A DNA stretch of 39,132 bases. It comes from Clostridia bacterium (GTDB taxonomy: Bacteria > Bacillota > Clostridia > Christensenellales > Aristaeellaceae). Below are positions 1 to 9,706 of the stretch, in pieces (the stretch's first letter is position 1; the number at the start of each line of letters is the position of its first letter). Position numbers and translations under genes: made by a program. The DNA lies in the NCBI GenBank assembly GCA_017470095.1, contig JAFUFC010000099.1, positions 1 through 39,132 on the forward strand. Reading direction: 5' to 3'. The notes under the pieces are model-generated. The model saw only the letters and a program-made list of their open reading frames with translations. It was not told where the DNA came from and did no database searches.

Positions 1-261
1 ATCCGCATACGTGCGGCCGTCATCGTGTTGGACGATTTGAAGCCCATCCGTTTTTCCGTCCAGGTACTGGGTGATGGCCCAGGCATAATCCCCATAGGCG
101 CTGGGCAGCACGCCCAGATGGCCGGTTTGAGAGAACCGCAAAAAGCCCTCTTTCATCAGGGCTGCGTTGGTGACCTGAGAGGCGGCGATGGAGCAGATCA
201 GGGAGATCAGCCCGCACAGCCCCAGCAGAAAATACAGGCTACGTTTGAAAGGCTGAGCCAT
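1..261 (-). CDS. Membrane protein, N-terminal part, possibly DUF1461 (cut by window edge)
   Basis: The first 87 codons of a minus-strand gene are present, and the rest lies beyond base 1. The protein begins MAQPFKRSLYFLLGLCGLIS. A hydrophobic segment at about residues 8-28 looks like a signal anchor or first membrane helix, followed by an extracytoplasmic stretch with GDYAWAITQYLDG near 57-69. That pattern resembles DUF1461 (TIGR01906) integral membrane proteins, but this is a weak resemblance based on one third of the protein. No strong ribosome site precedes the ATG, so the start is less certain than others. It lies downstream of prfB on the same strand, separated by an inverted repeat. No function can be given. 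Confidence 0.55.
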   Translation of the reverse strand, partial: MAQPFKRSLYFLLGLCGLISLICSIAASQVTNAALMKEGFLRFSQTGHLGVLPSAYGDYAWAITQYLDGKTDGLQIVQHDDGRTYAD

Positions 262-274
262 AATACCATTTTGG

Positions 275-313
275 GGGGGAACCGCTCTTTGAGGTCAAAG
301 AGCGGTTTCCCCC
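275..313. repeat. Long inverted repeat (hairpin) downstream of prfB
   Basis: Arms AACCGCTCTTTGA (280-292) and its exact complement (295-307) are extended by a G5/C5 pairing after a one-base bulge. There is no clean T-tract on the minus strand, so it is an imperfect candidate terminator for secA–prfB. A partial copy of the arm (CCGCTCTTT) recurs at about 333-341. The rest of 314-506 shows no gene. Confidence 0.6.
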
Positions 314-506
314 AAACCCCTTTCCGAGAAAGCCGCTCTTTGTATGATTGCAGGATATTTTGATTCCTCAAGAGCAATACGATTCAGATGCTTTTGATGA
401 CACAGAATTGCTGCATGCGGCACGGGCACATTGCCGGCCAATTTTGATATGCTCCATCCCGAAGCGGTTTTCTTTGGAAAGGTTTCCCGCCTATTCTTCC
501 CACGCC

Positions 507-1616
507 TTACTGCATCTTCAAATACGCGGTGGTGAAGCCCTCCAGGTTGCCGTTCATCACGTCGTCAATGTTGCCGGATTCAAAGCCAGTGCGGTGGTCC
601 TTTACCATGGTGTAGGGCTGGAAAACGTAGGAGCGGATCTGGCTGCCCCACTCGATTTTCTTCATTTCACCCTTGATATCGGCCATTTGCTGTTCTTTTT
701 CCCGTTCCCGCAATTCCAGCAGCTTGGCCTTCAGCATCTTGATACAGGTGGCGCGGTTCTGCACCTGGTCACGCTCGGTCTGGCAGGAAACGACGATGGT
801 CACATCGTCCTTGACGTAGGTCATGCGCACGGCGGAGGAGGTCTTGTTCACGTTCTGTCCACCAGCGCCGGAGGAATGGTATGTGTCCACCCGGACGTAT
901 TTCATATCAATCTCAATTTCGCTGTCGTCTTCTTCCAGCATGGGAGCCACATCCAGGGAAGCGAAGGAGGTGTGCCGCCGGGCGTTGGCGTCGAAGGGGG
1001 AGATACGCACCAGGCGATGCACGCCCTTTTCGCCCCGAAGATAGCCGTACACATGATCGCCGCTGACCTCGAAGGTGACGGATTTCACACCCGCTTCATC
1101 GCCGTCCAGCAGGTCCAGTAGCTTTACGGTAAAGCCCATGCGCTCGCAGTATCTTGTGTACATGCGATAGAGCATGGAAGTCCAATCCTGGGCTTCGGTG
1201 CCGCCCGCACCGGCGTGGAGGGAGAGGACGGCGTCGCAGTCGTCATACTTGCCCCGCATCAGCGTTTCCAGGCTCAGGGCTTCCGTTTCCTTCTCCAGCC
1301 GGTCGATCTCCGCGCCGGTTTCCTCCACCATGCTCTGGTCGTCCTCCTCCTGGGCCAGCTCGATCATGGTGTCGATGTCGTCGCAGGAAGATACCAGGGA
1401 ATTGTAGTGCTTGATTTTGCCTTCCAGGTTGGCAATGCGGCGGTTCACGTGGGTGGAACGCTCCAGGTTGTCCCAGAAGCCGTCGGCGTTCATTTCCTCG
1501 TGGAGCTCGGTCAGCTCCCGCTCCATATCATCGATGTGCAGGCCTTCGCCCACTTCCTTGAGCTGGCTGCGCAGGGCATCCACCCGCTTGGGAAATTGTT
1601 CCAGTTCCAGAATCAT
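507..1616 (-). CDS. prfB: Peptide chain release factor 2
   Basis: Release factor 2 reads UGA and UAA stop codons in the ribosomal A site and triggers hydrolysis of peptidyl-tRNA. The 369-residue length is complete. The stop-codon recognition tripeptide SPF is at 206-208, which distinguishes RF2 from RF1 (PxT), and the catalytic GGQ is at 252-254 in SSGAGGQNVNKTS. The ATG at 1616 follows AGGAGT with 8 bases spacing. Many bacterial prfB genes need an autoregulatory +1 frameshift at about codon 25 (CTT TGA C). Here the reading frame is continuous through that region (…LRSQLKEVGEG…), so the protein is made without frameshifting. It follows secA on the same strand with 182 bases between, a common gene order in Bacillota. 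Confidence 0.97.
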   Translation of the reverse strand: MILELEQFPKRVDALRSQLKEVGEGLHIDDMERELTELHEEMNADGFWDNLERSTHVNRRIANLEGKIKHYNSLVSSCDDIDTMIELAQEEDDQSMVEETGAEIDRLEKETEALSLETLMRGKYDDCDAVLSLHAGAGGTEAQDWTSMLYRMYTRYCERMGFTVKLLDLLDGDEAGVKSVTFEVSGDHVYGYLRGEKGVHRLVRISPFDANARRHTSFASLDVAPMLEEDDSEIEIDMKYVRVDTYHSSGAGGQNVNKTSSAVRMTYVKDDVTIVVSCQTERDQVQNRATCIKMLKAKLLELREREKEQQMADIKGEMKKIEWGSQIRSYVFQPYTMVKDHRTGFESGNIDDVMNGNLEGFTTAYLKMQ

Positions 1617-1674
1617 GATGCTTCACTCCTTGTGCGGATGTAAAAAGGGGGATGATCGTTTATCGAGAATGGAC

Positions 1675-1740
1675 GGGCGGATGATATCCGCCCCTATAAG
1701 ATGGATAAGACAGGATCGGGCGGATGATATCCGCTCCTAC
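1675..1740. repeat. Two copies of a 23-base palindromic repeat (GGGCGGATG…CCGCCCCTAC type)
   Basis: Copies at 1675-1697 and 1718-1740 read GGGCGGATGATATCCGC followed by CCCTAT or TCCTAC. The core GGGCGGAT-GAT-ATCCGC(C) is palindromic. The same 23-base unit occurs at 27758 and 27894, about 26 kb away, so it is a dispersed family. Both copies lie in the secA–prfB gap. Confidence 0.8.
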
Positions 1741-1753
1741 GTTGGTTAGGCGC

Positions 1754-1791
1754 GGGAGGGCTTTTCTTTCCCCTGAAAGAAAGGTTCTCCC
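1754..1791 (-). terminator. Inverted repeat at the secA 3' end (possible terminator)
   Basis: Arms GGGAGGGCTTTTCTTTC (1754-1770) and GAAAGAAAGGTTCTCCC (1775-1791) pair with a few mismatches around a four-base loop. The hairpin starts seven bases after the secA stop. There is no long T-tract on the minus strand, so termination is inferred only from position and stem. A similar CTTTCTTT-type stem sits by the tex stop at 28010-28049. Confidence 0.5.
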
Positions 1792-1798
1792 GGATATC

Positions 1799-4516
1799 TT
1801 ACTCGTTCCCGGCGGCGCTGCGGCCGTGGCAGTTCTTATATTTCTTGCCGCTGCCGCAGGGGCAGGGATCGTTCCGGCCGATTTTTTTGCCTACCTTGAC
1901 GGGATTGCGATTTGCATCCTGCTGGGCGCCGCCGGAGGCTTGCAAATTGGTGGCGGTGGCCTTTGCGGCGGCCTGGCGCTGGGGTGTGCGCTCAATGCGC
2001 ACCTGGTAGAGACGGCGCACGGTATCCTCTCGGATCAGGTGCACCATTTCCTCAAACATATCGAAGCTTTCCAGCTTGTATTCGTTCACAGGGTCCCGCT
2101 GTCCATAGGCGCGCAGGCCGATGCCGTCCCGCAATTGATCCATGGCGTCGATATGATCCATCCAACGCATGTCGACGGCCCGGAGCAGGATGGCCCTTTC
2201 CAGTTCCCGCATATCGATGCCCATTTCGGCAAAGTGGTGTTCCCGCTCCTCATAAAACCTTGCGGCGGCCTTTTTGAGGAAGGAAGCGGCGTCAGCCTTG
2301 CTGAAGGAAGCGAAAGAATCTTGATTGGCTTTGATGGTGCCGGCCGGGATGCACAGCTTCTCCAGGTATTCGGCCAGGCCGTCGGTATCCCATTCGCCGT
2401 TGTGATCGCCGGCAAGGAAGCGGCCGCAGGCTTCGTCGATGAGGTTTTCGGTCATGCCGGTGATGACGGAACGCATGTTTTCGCCCTGCAACACCTGCAA
2501 GCGCTGGCCATAAATGACGCCGCGCTGCTGGTTCATCACGTCGTCATACTGCAAAACGTGCTTGCGCACTTCGTAGTTGCGGCTTTCCACCCGCTTTTGC
2601 GCGTTTTCGATCTGCTTGGTCAGCATGCCCGCTTCCAGAGGGGTGTTTTCATCCATGCCCAGCCGCTCGATCATGGGCTGGATGCGCTCGCCGCCGAAGA
2701 TACGCATCAGGTCGTCCTCGAGGGCGATGAAGAACTGGGAAGAACCCGGGTCGCCCTGACGGCCGGCGCGGCCCCGCAGCTGATTATCAATACGGCGGGA
2801 TTCGTGCCGCTCGGTGCCGATGATATGCAAGCCGCCCACGGCCACCACCTTGTCGTGTTCCACGTCGGTGGTCTTTTTGTATTCGGCTTTCAACTCCTGA
2901 TAATGCTTCCGGGCCTGGAGCACTTCCTCGGACACATTTTCATTAAAGCCGGTGGCTGCTTCGATGATTTCCTCAGGAATTTCCTCCTGCCGCATGGTGC
3001 GCCGGGCCAGAAAATCCGGGTTGCCGCCCAGCAGGATATCGGTGCCGCGGCCGGCCATGTTGGTGGCGATGGTGACGGCCCCGTAGTGACCGGCCTGGGC
3101 CACGATGGAAGCCTCCCGGGCATGGTGCTTGGCGTTTAATACTTCGTGCTGGATGCCCCGCATGTCCAGCATATGGCTGATCAGCTCGCTGACCTCCACG
3201 GACACCGTGCCCACCAGGATGGGCTGGCCGGTTGCGTGGCGCTTGATAATTTCCTCCACCACGGCGCTGTACTTGCCCTTTTTGGTGCGGTAAATCACGT
3301 CATTGAGATCCTGGCGGATCATGGGCTTATTGGTGGGAATCTGCACAACGTCCAGGCTATAGATGCCCTGGAATTCGCCCTCTTCGGTTTTGGCCGTACC
3401 GGTCATGCCGGAGAGCTTTTTGTACATGCGGAAATAATTCTGGAAAGTGATGGTGGCCAGGGTTTTGCTTTCCCGTTCCACTTTCACATGTTCCTTGGCT
3501 TCGATGGCTTGGTGTAAACCGTCGGAATACCGGCGGCCTACCATCAAACGGCCCGTAAATTCATCCACGATGACCACCTGATCATTTTGGACCACATAAT
3601 CCACGTCCCGCTTCATCAGGGCGTTGGCTTTCAGGGCCTGAATGAGGTAGTGGTTCAAGTCGTTGTTTTCTGGGTCGGACAAATTTTCGATGCCGAAGGC
3701 GGCCTCGGCCTTCCGGGTGCCTTCTTCGGTGAAGGTGACGGCCTTGTCCTTTTCTTCGATGGTGTAATCCTCATCTTTGCGCAGGCGACAGACGAAGCGG
3801 TCGGCCCGTTCATACATATCGGTGGATTTTTCGCCCTGGCCGGAGATGATCAGGGGCGTGCGGGCCTCGTCGATCAAAATGGAGTCCACTTCGTCCACGA
3901 TGGCAAAAGCGTGGCCCCGCTGCACCATGTCCTTTTCATAGAGGACCATGTTATCCCGCAGGTAATCAAAGCCCATTTCATTGTTGGTGCCGTAGGTGAT
4001 ATCGGCGGCGTAGGCGGCTTTGCGCTGCTCGTTGCTCAAATCGTGCACGATGATGCCAACGCTTAGGCCAAGGAAGCGGTACAGCTTGCCCATTTCCTCG
4101 CCCTGGAAGGAGGCCAGATAATCGTTCACCGTCACGATGTGCACCCCTTCACCCGCGATGGCGTTCAGGTAAGCAGGCAGCGTGGCGGTCAACGTTTTGC
4201 CTTCACCGGTTTTCATTTCGGCGATACGGCCCTGATGCAGCACGATGCCGCCGATCATCTGCACCCGGAAGGGGCGCAAACCCAGGGTGCGCTTGCTGGC
4301 CTCCCGGACCACTGCATAAGCTTCCGGCAGCATTTTATCCAGCGTTTCGCCATTTTTGTAGCGGGTTTTAAATTCTTCTGTCTTGCCGGCCAGTTGTTCG
4401 TCGCTCAGCTTTTCCATTTGCGGCTCCAGCGCGTCAATCTGATCGGCGATCTTCATCAGGGGTTTTAACTGAGCGTCGTTGCCCATGCCCAATGCTTTCT
4501 TTAAAAATTCCAGCAT
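1799..4516 (-). CDS. secA: Preprotein translocase ATPase SecA
   Basis: SecA is the motor that pushes unfolded preproteins through SecYEG using ATP. The protein is 905 residues. Walker A MKTGEGKT is at 101-108 and the DEAD-type Walker B DEVD is at 208-211. The C-terminal zinc-binding tail is complete, with Cys885, Cys887, Cys896 and His897 in [14 protein letters not shown]; it binds SecB-like partners or ribosomes in known SecAs. The open frame extends 105 codons further upstream, but the real start is the ATG at 4516: it has AAGGAGA six bases away and gives the family N-terminus [10 protein letters not shown]. It is transcribed from the promoter at 4584-4613 and followed by prfB. Confidence 0.97.
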   Translation of the reverse strand: MLEFLKKALGMGNDAQLKPLMKIADQIDALEPQMEKLSDEQLAGKTEEFKTRYKNGETLDKMLPEAYAVVREASKRTLGLRPFRVQMIGGIVLHQGRIAEMKTGEGKTLTATLPAYLNAIAGEGVHIVTVNDYLASFQGEEMGKLYRFLGLSVGIIVHDLSNEQRKAAYAADITYGTNNEMGFDYLRDNMVLYEKDMVQRGHAFAIVDEVDSILIDEARTPLIISGQGEKSTDMYERADRFVCRLRKDEDYTIEEKDKAVTFTEEGTRKAEAAFGIENLSDPENNDLNHYLIQALKANALMKRDVDYVVQNDQVVIVDEFTGRLMVGRRYSDGLHQAIEAKEHVKVERESKTLATITFQNYFRMYKKLSGMTGTAKTEEGEFQGIYSLDVVQIPTNKPMIRQDLNDVIYRTKKGKYSAVVEEIIKRHATGQPILVGTVSVEVSELISHMLDMRGIQHEVLNAKHHAREASIVAQAGHYGAVTIATNMAGRGTDILLGGNPDFLARRTMRQEEIPEEIIEAATGFNENVSEEVLQARKHYQELKAEYKKTTDVEHDKVVAVGGLHIIGTERHESRRIDNQLRGRAGRQGDPGSSQFFIALEDDLMRIFGGERIQPMIERLGMDENTPLEAGMLTKQIENAQKRVESRNYEVRKHVLQYDDVMNQQRGVIYGQRLQVLQGENMRSVITGMTENLIDEACGRFLAGDHNGEWDTDGLAEYLEKLCIPAGTIKANQDSFASFSKADAASFLKKAAARFYEEREHHFAEMGIDMRELERAILLRAVDMRWMDHIDAMDQLRDGIGLRAYGQRDPVNEYKLESFDMFEEMVHLIREDTVRRLYQVRIERTPQRQAAAKATATNLQASGGAQQDANRNPVKVGKKIGRNDPCPCGSGKKYKNCHGRSAAGNE

Positions 4517-4583
4517 GTGTTTTCTCCTTACCGATTGTCCATTTGGTGCAGCGGCATACCTCTGGCACATTACACCATCTTCT

Positions 4584-4613
4584 ATTATATCACGAACAGG
4601 ACACACATAGCAA
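4584..4613 (-). promoter_or_regulatory. Promoter for secA–prfB
   Basis: On the minus strand, TTGCTA (4608-4613) and TATAAT (4584-4589) are separated by 18 bases. It is back to back with the plus-strand promoter at 4694-4722. Confidence 0.75.
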
Positions 4614-4693
4614 GAAAAAACCGATATATTTTTGCAAAAATGCTGGATAGCGGCAGAAAAGGGGCAAAAGCATGCTACGCCCTGGGGCAGCCC

Positions 4694-4722
4694 TTGTGTT
4701 TTTGGTCGAAATAGGGTATAAT
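4694..4722 (+). promoter_or_regulatory. Promoter for the site-2 protease–scpAB operon
   Basis: TTGTGT (4694-4699), 17 bases, then TATAAT (4717-4722). The first gene starts 35 bases further on. Confidence 0.75.
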
Positions 4723-4757
4723 CAAAATGGTTCAATATATGAAGGAGGATCTTTTCC

Positions 4758-5600
4758 TTGGGTATTTTATCCGGTTTGCAGTCTGATCCTTTGGGAACGC
4801 TGATTTCCCTTTTATATGCCATTCCCGCCATTCTGATCGCTCTGACGCTGCACGAAATGGCCCACGGGTACGTGGCCCTCAGATGCGGCGACCCAACGGC
4901 CCAGATGCTGGGGCGCTTGTCCTTTAATCCCTTGCATCACCTGGACCCGGTGGGCACTTTGTTTATGGTGCTTTTTGGTTTTGGCTGGGCCAAGCCCGTG
5001 CCGGTGAATCCACGAAATTTTAGGCATTACCGGCGGGATGACCTGCTGGTATCCATTGCCGGGGTGATCATGAATTTCTGTCTGTTTTTTGTGACCATGT
5101 GGGTGATCACTGGTATCAACGAGCTGATGTGGAGCCCGGAATTGTGGAAGCTGGGCTATCCGCTGATCAACCGAAAGGATTTTCTCAGTTTTAATGGGTT
5201 CAATTTTTACTCGGTTTCATCCGGAGAAAATGTACTCTTCACCATCGCGTCTGGCGCCAATAGCGGCTATGTGCTGGAGCAGCCGGTTTTTTACCAGTAC
5301 CTCAAAACGCCCTGGCTTTTGTATGTGCAGCGGTTCTTGATGGGCTTTGCCCGGATCAACCTGGGTCTGGCTGTCTTTAATCTGCTGCCCATTCCGCCGC
5401 TGGACGGGTATCACGTGGTCAACGATATTTTCCTGCGGGGAAAGCTGCATATTCCCTCCAATGTGATTCGCGTTTTCTCCGTAGGGCTGATGATGCTCAT
5501 GTTCTTTACGGATATCATATCCAATATTATCAGCCAGGCGGTGTACTTTGTGCAGGGCGGCGTGCTCAGCGGGATTTTAGCGGTATTGGGGTTAGGATAA
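4758..5600 (+). CDS. Site-2 protease family (M50) membrane metalloprotease
   Basis: This 280-residue intramembrane zinc metalloprotease has HEMAH at 32-36 (HExxH, zinc ligands and catalytic Glu) in the first membrane helix. The third ligand, Asp216, lies in the [10 protein letters not shown] motif. The compact YwhC/Rip-type family lacks a PDZ domain, as here. The start codon is TTG at 4758, supported by AAGGAGG nine bases upstream; there is no closer ATG. It is first in an operon, three bases before scpA, an arrangement common in Clostridia. Substrates are unknown; related proteins cut anti-sigma factors or remnant signal peptides. The central part (about residues 125-190) is a long polar insertion between helices. 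Confidence 0.88.
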   Translation: MGILSGLQSDPLGTLISLLYAIPAILIALTLHEMAHGYVALRCGDPTAQMLGRLSFNPLHHLDPVGTLFMVLFGFGWAKPVPVNPRNFRHYRRDDLLVSIAGVIMNFCLFFVTMWVITGINELMWSPELWKLGYPLINRKDFLSFNGFNFYSVSSGENVLFTIASGANSGYVLEQPVFYQYLKTPWLLYVQRFLMGFARINLGLAVFNLLPIPPLDGYHVVNDIFLRGKLHIPSNVIRVFSVGLMMLMFFTDIISNIISQAVYFVQGGVLSGILAVLGLG

Positions 5601-5603
5601 CAA

Positions 5604-6365
5604 ATGGCATTGACATTGCATTTAAGCCAGTTCGACGGGCCGCTGGATATGCTGCTCTTCCTGATTGGCAAGGCCAAGATTGATATCAAGGATATTTTCG
5701 TTTCTGAAGTGACGGATCAGTATATCCAATCGGTGCAAAGCGCGCCGGACCTGGATATGGATGACGCCAGCGCCTTCATTGCCATGGCGGCCACGCTGCT
5801 GGAGATCAAAAGCCGGTCGCTGCTGCCCAAACCCAAAACAGAGGAAGAAGAAGACCCGGAGCAAGCCCTCATTCGCCAATTGGAGGAATACCAGCGCTTC
5901 AAGCAAATTGCCCAGGATATGCAGGGGTTTGAAAAGGCCGCGGCACAGATGTATCAAAAGCTGCCGGAGGAATACCCCCTTCCGCCGCCGACGATGGAGC
6001 TGACGGGGTTGACGCTGGATGGCCTGATTGCCGCCTTTGCCAGGGTGATGGCCCGGGTGGAGGAGCAGGATGAGGAAGAACCGGTGCATGTCGCTCGGCG
6101 CATTATCCGGGATGAATACACCGTGCCCCGGTGCACTGCCCATATTTTAAAACGGCTGAAAAAGGGGCCAGTGCGCTTTGAGGAATTGTTTTCGCCTTCG
6201 CCCAGCCGGGACGAAGTGGTCACCCTGTTCCTGGCGCTGCTGGAGCTTTTGCGTCTGGGCCGGGCAGGCGTCGTTCAGGATGGCATTTTCGGGGATATGG
6301 TGTTAGAACCCCGGGAAGGAAACGGCACAACGGAAGGGGAATTGCAGATCGATGGATACACCTGA
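5604..6365 (+). CDS. scpA: Segregation and condensation protein A (kleisin)
   Basis: ScpA is the kleisin subunit that bridges the two heads of the SMC dimer in the chromosome-organising SMC–ScpAB complex. The 253-residue protein begins MALTLHLSQFDGPLDMLLFL, the typical N-terminus that contacts the SMC neck, followed by an acidic middle (EEEEDPEQA near 74-82) and a C-terminal winged-helix region (about 175-235) that binds the SMC cap. It starts three bases after the protease stop and overlaps scpB by 14 bases, consistent with coupled translation. Confidence 0.93.
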   Translation: MALTLHLSQFDGPLDMLLFLIGKAKIDIKDIFVSEVTDQYIQSVQSAPDLDMDDASAFIAMAATLLEIKSRSLLPKPKTEEEEDPEQALIRQLEEYQRFKQIAQDMQGFEKAAAQMYQKLPEEYPLPPPTMELTGLTLDGLIAAFARVMARVEEQDEEEPVHVARRIIRDEYTVPRCTAHILKRLKKGPVRFEELFSPSPSRDEVVTLFLALLELLRLGRAGVVQDGIFGDMVLEPREGNGTTEGELQIDGYT

Positions 6366-6897
6366 GCTGGCCCATGTGATTGAGGCCATCCTGTTTGTGG
6401 CCGGGGAACCGGTGGACGTGAGGGAATTGCAGCGGGCGCTGGAGGTGGGGGAGGATGAAACACGCCTGGCCATTGACGCGCTGGACAGCGATTATTCCTA
6501 TCATCGTCGAGGCATTTGCTTAAAGCGCTTCGGCAGCCACATTCAATTATCCACCCGGGCTGAATACGCGCCCTATGTGGAGCGGCTTTTACAGCCTATT
6601 CAAAAGCAGAGCCTGAGCCAATCTGCCATGGAAACGCTGGCTGTGGTGGCTTACCGCCAGCCGGTGACGAAATTGGAAATCGAGGCCGTTCGGGGCGTGA
6701 AATGCGATTATTCGGTGCAGAGCCTGGTGCATAAGGGATTGATCGAGGAAGTGGGCCGCAAGGAAGCTTTAGGCCGGCCCATCCTGTATGGCACCACCGA
6801 CACCTTTTTATCCCATTTTGGTTTATCATCTTTGGATGATCTACCTAAGCCGCCGGACGCGGCCCAAGAAGAAGAAACAGAACCGTTGGTTCCGTGA
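6352..6897 (+). CDS. scpB: Segregation and condensation protein B
   Basis: ScpB is a dimeric tandem winged-helix protein that wraps around the centre of ScpA in the SMC complex. The 181-residue protein shows the family landmarks: LAHVIEAILFVAGEPV at 6-21, then the second winged helix with ETLAVVAYRQPVTKLEIEAVRG at about 98-119. The C-terminus is the usual poorly conserved acidic tail. It overlaps scpA by 14 bases and is followed after 14 bases by the deoB–punA fusion gene. Confidence 0.93.
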   Translation: MDTPELAHVIEAILFVAGEPVDVRELQRALEVGEDETRLAIDALDSDYSYHRRGICLKRFGSHIQLSTRAEYAPYVERLLQPIQKQSLSQSAMETLAVVAYRQPVTKLEIEAVRGVKCDYSVQSLVHKGLIEEVGRKEALGRPILYGTTDTFLSHFGLSSLDDLPKPPDAAQEEETEPLVP

Positions 6898-6911
6898 AAG
6901 GAGCAAGGAAA

Positions 6912-8897
6912 ATGAAACGTGTGATATGGATTGTGCTGGACAGTGTGGGGGCGGGTTATCTGCCGGATGCCGCCGCATATGGCGATGAAGGGGCCAACAC
7001 CATCGGCCATATTGCCCAGCACATGGATTTGAAGGTGCCCAACATGCTCAAAATGGGCCTGGGCTATCTGCCAGGGCTCAATCTGCCCGAAACGGAGGAA
7101 GGCGGCGGCGCTTACGGCCGGGCTATCGAAATTTCAAAGGGCAAGGATACTACTACCGGCCATTGGGAAATGGCGGGCCTCAAGCTGAATCAGCCTTTTC
7201 CCTTGTATCCGAACGGCTTTCCCAAGGATGTGATGGACACTTTTGAGGCGGCCATTGGCACCAAGACCTTGGGCAACAAGCCCGCTTCCGGCACGGTGAT
7301 CCTGGATGAACTGGGCGAAGAACACATGCGCACCGGCTATCCCATCGTGTACACCTCAGGAGACAGCGTGTTCCAGATCGCCTGTCATGAGGATATTTAT
7401 CCTCGGGAAAAGCTGTATGAAATGTGCGAAATCGCCCGGAAGCAATTGGTGGGTGATCACGCTGTGGGCCGGGTCATTGCCCGTCCCTTCATCGGCACTG
7501 GAAAGGGCCATTTTGAACGCACCGGCGGGCGGCGGGATTTCTCTTTGGCGCCCATTGGCGATACGGTGCTGGATGTGCTGAAAGAAAAAGGCTTCGACGT
7601 GCTGGGCGTTGGCAAGATTGAAGATATTTTTGCTCATCGGGGCTTGACCAAGAGCAACCACGCCGCCGGGAACCCGGCCTGCATCGACGCGGCCATCCAG
7701 TACATGGATCAGCCCTTCAACGGCCTGCTCTTCATCAACCTAGTGGATACCGATTCCATCTATGGCCATCGCCGGGATATCGAAGGCTACGGCAAGGCCT
7801 TGGAGTATTTTGATCAGCGGCTGCCCGAATTTACCGATCGCATGACGGAAGATGATCTGCTGATCATCACCGCAGACCATGGCTGCGATCCTTCCTATAA
7901 GGGCACCGATCATACCCGGGAATACGTGCCCATCCTGTGCTGGAAGAAAGGCATGACCGGCCATCATCCCATCGGCACCCGGGCTACCTATGCCGATATG
8001 GCTGCCACCATCTGCGATTATTTTGGGGTGGAGGAGCGGTTTGGGTGCAAGTCCTTCCTGAAAGAAATTGAAAGTCCCTGCGTCGATTATATGCAGCGCG
8101 TTCAGCGGGCCGCCGACGTGATCGAAAACACCCTGGGCCGGGCGGACACTGCCGTCATCCTGGGCAGCGGGCTGGGGGATTTTGGCAAGGAATTGAAGAA
8201 CGCAAAGGAACTGTCCTATTCGGATATCCCCGGCTTCCCCAAGGCCACCGTTCCGGGACACGCGGGAAAATTCATCCGGGGCGAATTGGCGGGGAAGACC
8301 GTGCTGCTCATGAGCGGCCGCTTCCACAGCTATGAAGGCCATCCCCTCGAAGATGTGACGCTGCCCATCCGGGTGATGGCGCGGCTGGGCGTGAACCAAT
8401 TGATCTTGACCAACGCTGCCGGCGGCGTCAATACGTCCTTCTCCGCGGGATGCTTGATGCTGCTGACGGACTTTATCAACCTGTCCGGCAAAAACCCCCT
8501 GACGGGCATCAATCTGGATGCTTTCGGCCCCCGATTCCCCGATATGACCAATGCTTATGACAAGGCCCTGCGCGCCCTGGCTGCGGCCAGCGCCAAAGAA
8601 TTGGGCATTGATCTCAAGCAGGGCGTGTACTGCTGGATGAACGGCCCCACCTACGAAACCCCTGCCGAAATCCGTATGACCCGCGCTTTGGGGGCCGATG
8701 CGGTGGGCATGTCTACCGTGCCCGAAACCATAGTGGCCCGTCACTGCGGCATGCGGGTGCTGGGCCTGAGCTGCATTACCAATATGGCCGCCGGCGTGCT
8801 GGGTCAGCCCATCAACCATGAAGAAGTCATGGAAATGGGCCGGCGCGTTCGGGGTGATTTTGCTGCACTGCTTACCCGGGTGATCGAACAGCTATAA
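6912..8897 (+). CDS. Phosphopentomutase–purine nucleoside phosphorylase fusion (DeoB–PunA)
   Basis: One unbroken 661-codon frame encodes two complete enzymes. Residues 1-387 are phosphopentomutase, which interconverts (deoxy)ribose 1-phosphate and 5-phosphate: metal-binding Asp10 in VLDSVGAG, the phospho-Thr loop DTTTGHWE (79-86), DTDSIYGHRRD, and TADHGCDPSYKGTDHT. Residues from about 390 are a trimeric-type purine nucleoside phosphorylase, which splits purine nucleosides with phosphate: ILGSGLGDF, GRFHSYEGHPLEDV, LTNAAGGVN, NGPTYETPAEIRM and SCITNMAAGV. The join (FGCKSFLKEIESPCVDYMQR) has no stop, and Met394 there has no ribosome site. The frame opens with GTG at 6894, but the ATG at 6912 has AAAGGAG eight bases upstream and gives the DeoB N-terminus. 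The two activities are consecutive in nucleoside salvage. deoB and punA are usually separate genes. Confidence 0.93.
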   Translation: MKRVIWIVLDSVGAGYLPDAAAYGDEGANTIGHIAQHMDLKVPNMLKMGLGYLPGLNLPETEEGGGAYGRAIEISKGKDTTTGHWEMAGLKLNQPFPLYPNGFPKDVMDTFEAAIGTKTLGNKPASGTVILDELGEEHMRTGYPIVYTSGDSVFQIACHEDIYPREKLYEMCEIARKQLVGDHAVGRVIARPFIGTGKGHFERTGGRRDFSLAPIGDTVLDVLKEKGFDVLGVGKIEDIFAHRGLTKSNHAAGNPACIDAAIQYMDQPFNGLLFINLVDTDSIYGHRRDIEGYGKALEYFDQRLPEFTDRMTEDDLLIITADHGCDPSYKGTDHTREYVPILCWKKGMTGHHPIGTRATYADMAATICDYFGVEERFGCKSFLKEIESPCVDYMQRVQRAADVIENTLGRADTAVILGSGLGDFGKELKNAKELSYSDIPGFPKATVPGHAGKFIRGELAGKTVLLMSGRFHSYEGHPLEDVTLPIRVMARLGVNQLILTNAAGGVNTSFSAGCLMLLTDFINLSGKNPLTGINLDAFGPRFPDMTNAYDKALRALAAASAKELGIDLKQGVYCWMNGPTYETPAEIRMTRALGADAVGMSTVPETIVARHCGMRVLGLSCITNMAAGVLGQPINHEEVMEMGRRVRGDFAALLTRVIEQL

Positions 8898-8914
8898 GAC
8901 GAAGGATGGTGACC

Positions 8915-9694
8915 ATGGAACGCAATGCTTACATCCCTGCCGAGCGGCAGAAGAAAATGATGGAGTATATCGAACTTCACACCAGCGCGCAGATTCATGA
9001 ACTGGCGCAGGAATTCCATGTTTCTGAAGCCACCGTGCGCCGGGATCTGGATGAACTGGATCAGCAAGGCGCCCTTCACCGCACCCATGGTGGGGCCATT
9101 AAAAAAGACCGCAGCACCTCCTATGAGCACATGTATTCCGAAAAGATTGGCTTGATGACGGAGGAAAAACAGCGTATTGCCGCTGCCGCTGCTCATATGG
9201 TGAGCAATGGGGATACGGTGATCATTGATTCGGGCACCACGGCCTACTTCATTGCTCAGGCGCTGGCCCAGCATGAGAATCTGACCCTGATCACCAATGA
9301 TCTTTACATCGCCTATCAAACACCCATCCATCCCTCCTCGACCCTCATCGTGACTGGCGGCACACGCCGGCAGGGACGGCAGGAGCTGGTGGGCACCATG
9401 GCGGAAAATTTCCTGCGGGACACCCATGTGGACATTGCCTTCATAGGCGCGGACGGCGTTGATTTCACCGCCGGTATCACCAATGCCAATTTCGCTGAGG
9501 TGGGCTTGAAACGGCTGATGCTTGCCGCGGCGAACCGCAGCGTGATCACCGTCGATCACAGCAAATTTGGCCGGGTGGCCCTGGCCCGCATCTGCGATCT
9601 GAGCGAGGGCAGGTTGATCCTTACTGACAGCGGCATTGCGGAGGACACCCTGAACAGGCTGAAAAAACTGTCCATTCCCTTTGAATTGGTGTAA
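8915..9694 (+). CDS. DeoR-family transcriptional regulator
   Basis: This 259-residue repressor-type protein has an N-terminal DeoR helix-turn-helix (about 25-48, with VSEATVRRDLDELDQQGALHRTHGG) and a C-terminal sugar-phosphate-sensing domain with DSGTT at 105-109 and FIGADGVDFTAGITN. DeoR proteins usually bind phosphorylated sugars. Since it follows the deoB–punA fusion by 17 bases in the same operon, a pentose phosphate is a reasonable effector, but this is inference. The start is taken as ATG 8915, which has AAGGA eight bases upstream; an in-frame ATG at 8906 has no ribosome site. A terminator follows. Confidence 0.9.
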   Translation: MERNAYIPAERQKKMMEYIELHTSAQIHELAQEFHVSEATVRRDLDELDQQGALHRTHGGAIKKDRSTSYEHMYSEKIGLMTEEKQRIAAAAAHMVSNGDTVIIDSGTTAYFIAQALAQHENLTLITNDLYIAYQTPIHPSSTLIVTGGTRRQGRQELVGTMAENFLRDTHVDIAFIGADGVDFTAGITNANFAEVGLKRLMLAAANRSVITVDHSKFGRVALARICDLSEGRLILTDSGIAEDTLNRLKKLSIPFELV

Positions 9695-9706
9695 ATTCTC
9701 TATACA

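Noticed and set aside
1724-3139. Plus-strand frame of 471 codons opposite secA, and similar frames opposite deoB–punA, prfB and tex
   Set aside because: They are antisense shadows caused by the codon bias of the real genes; the products are His/Gly/Val-rich with no family features.
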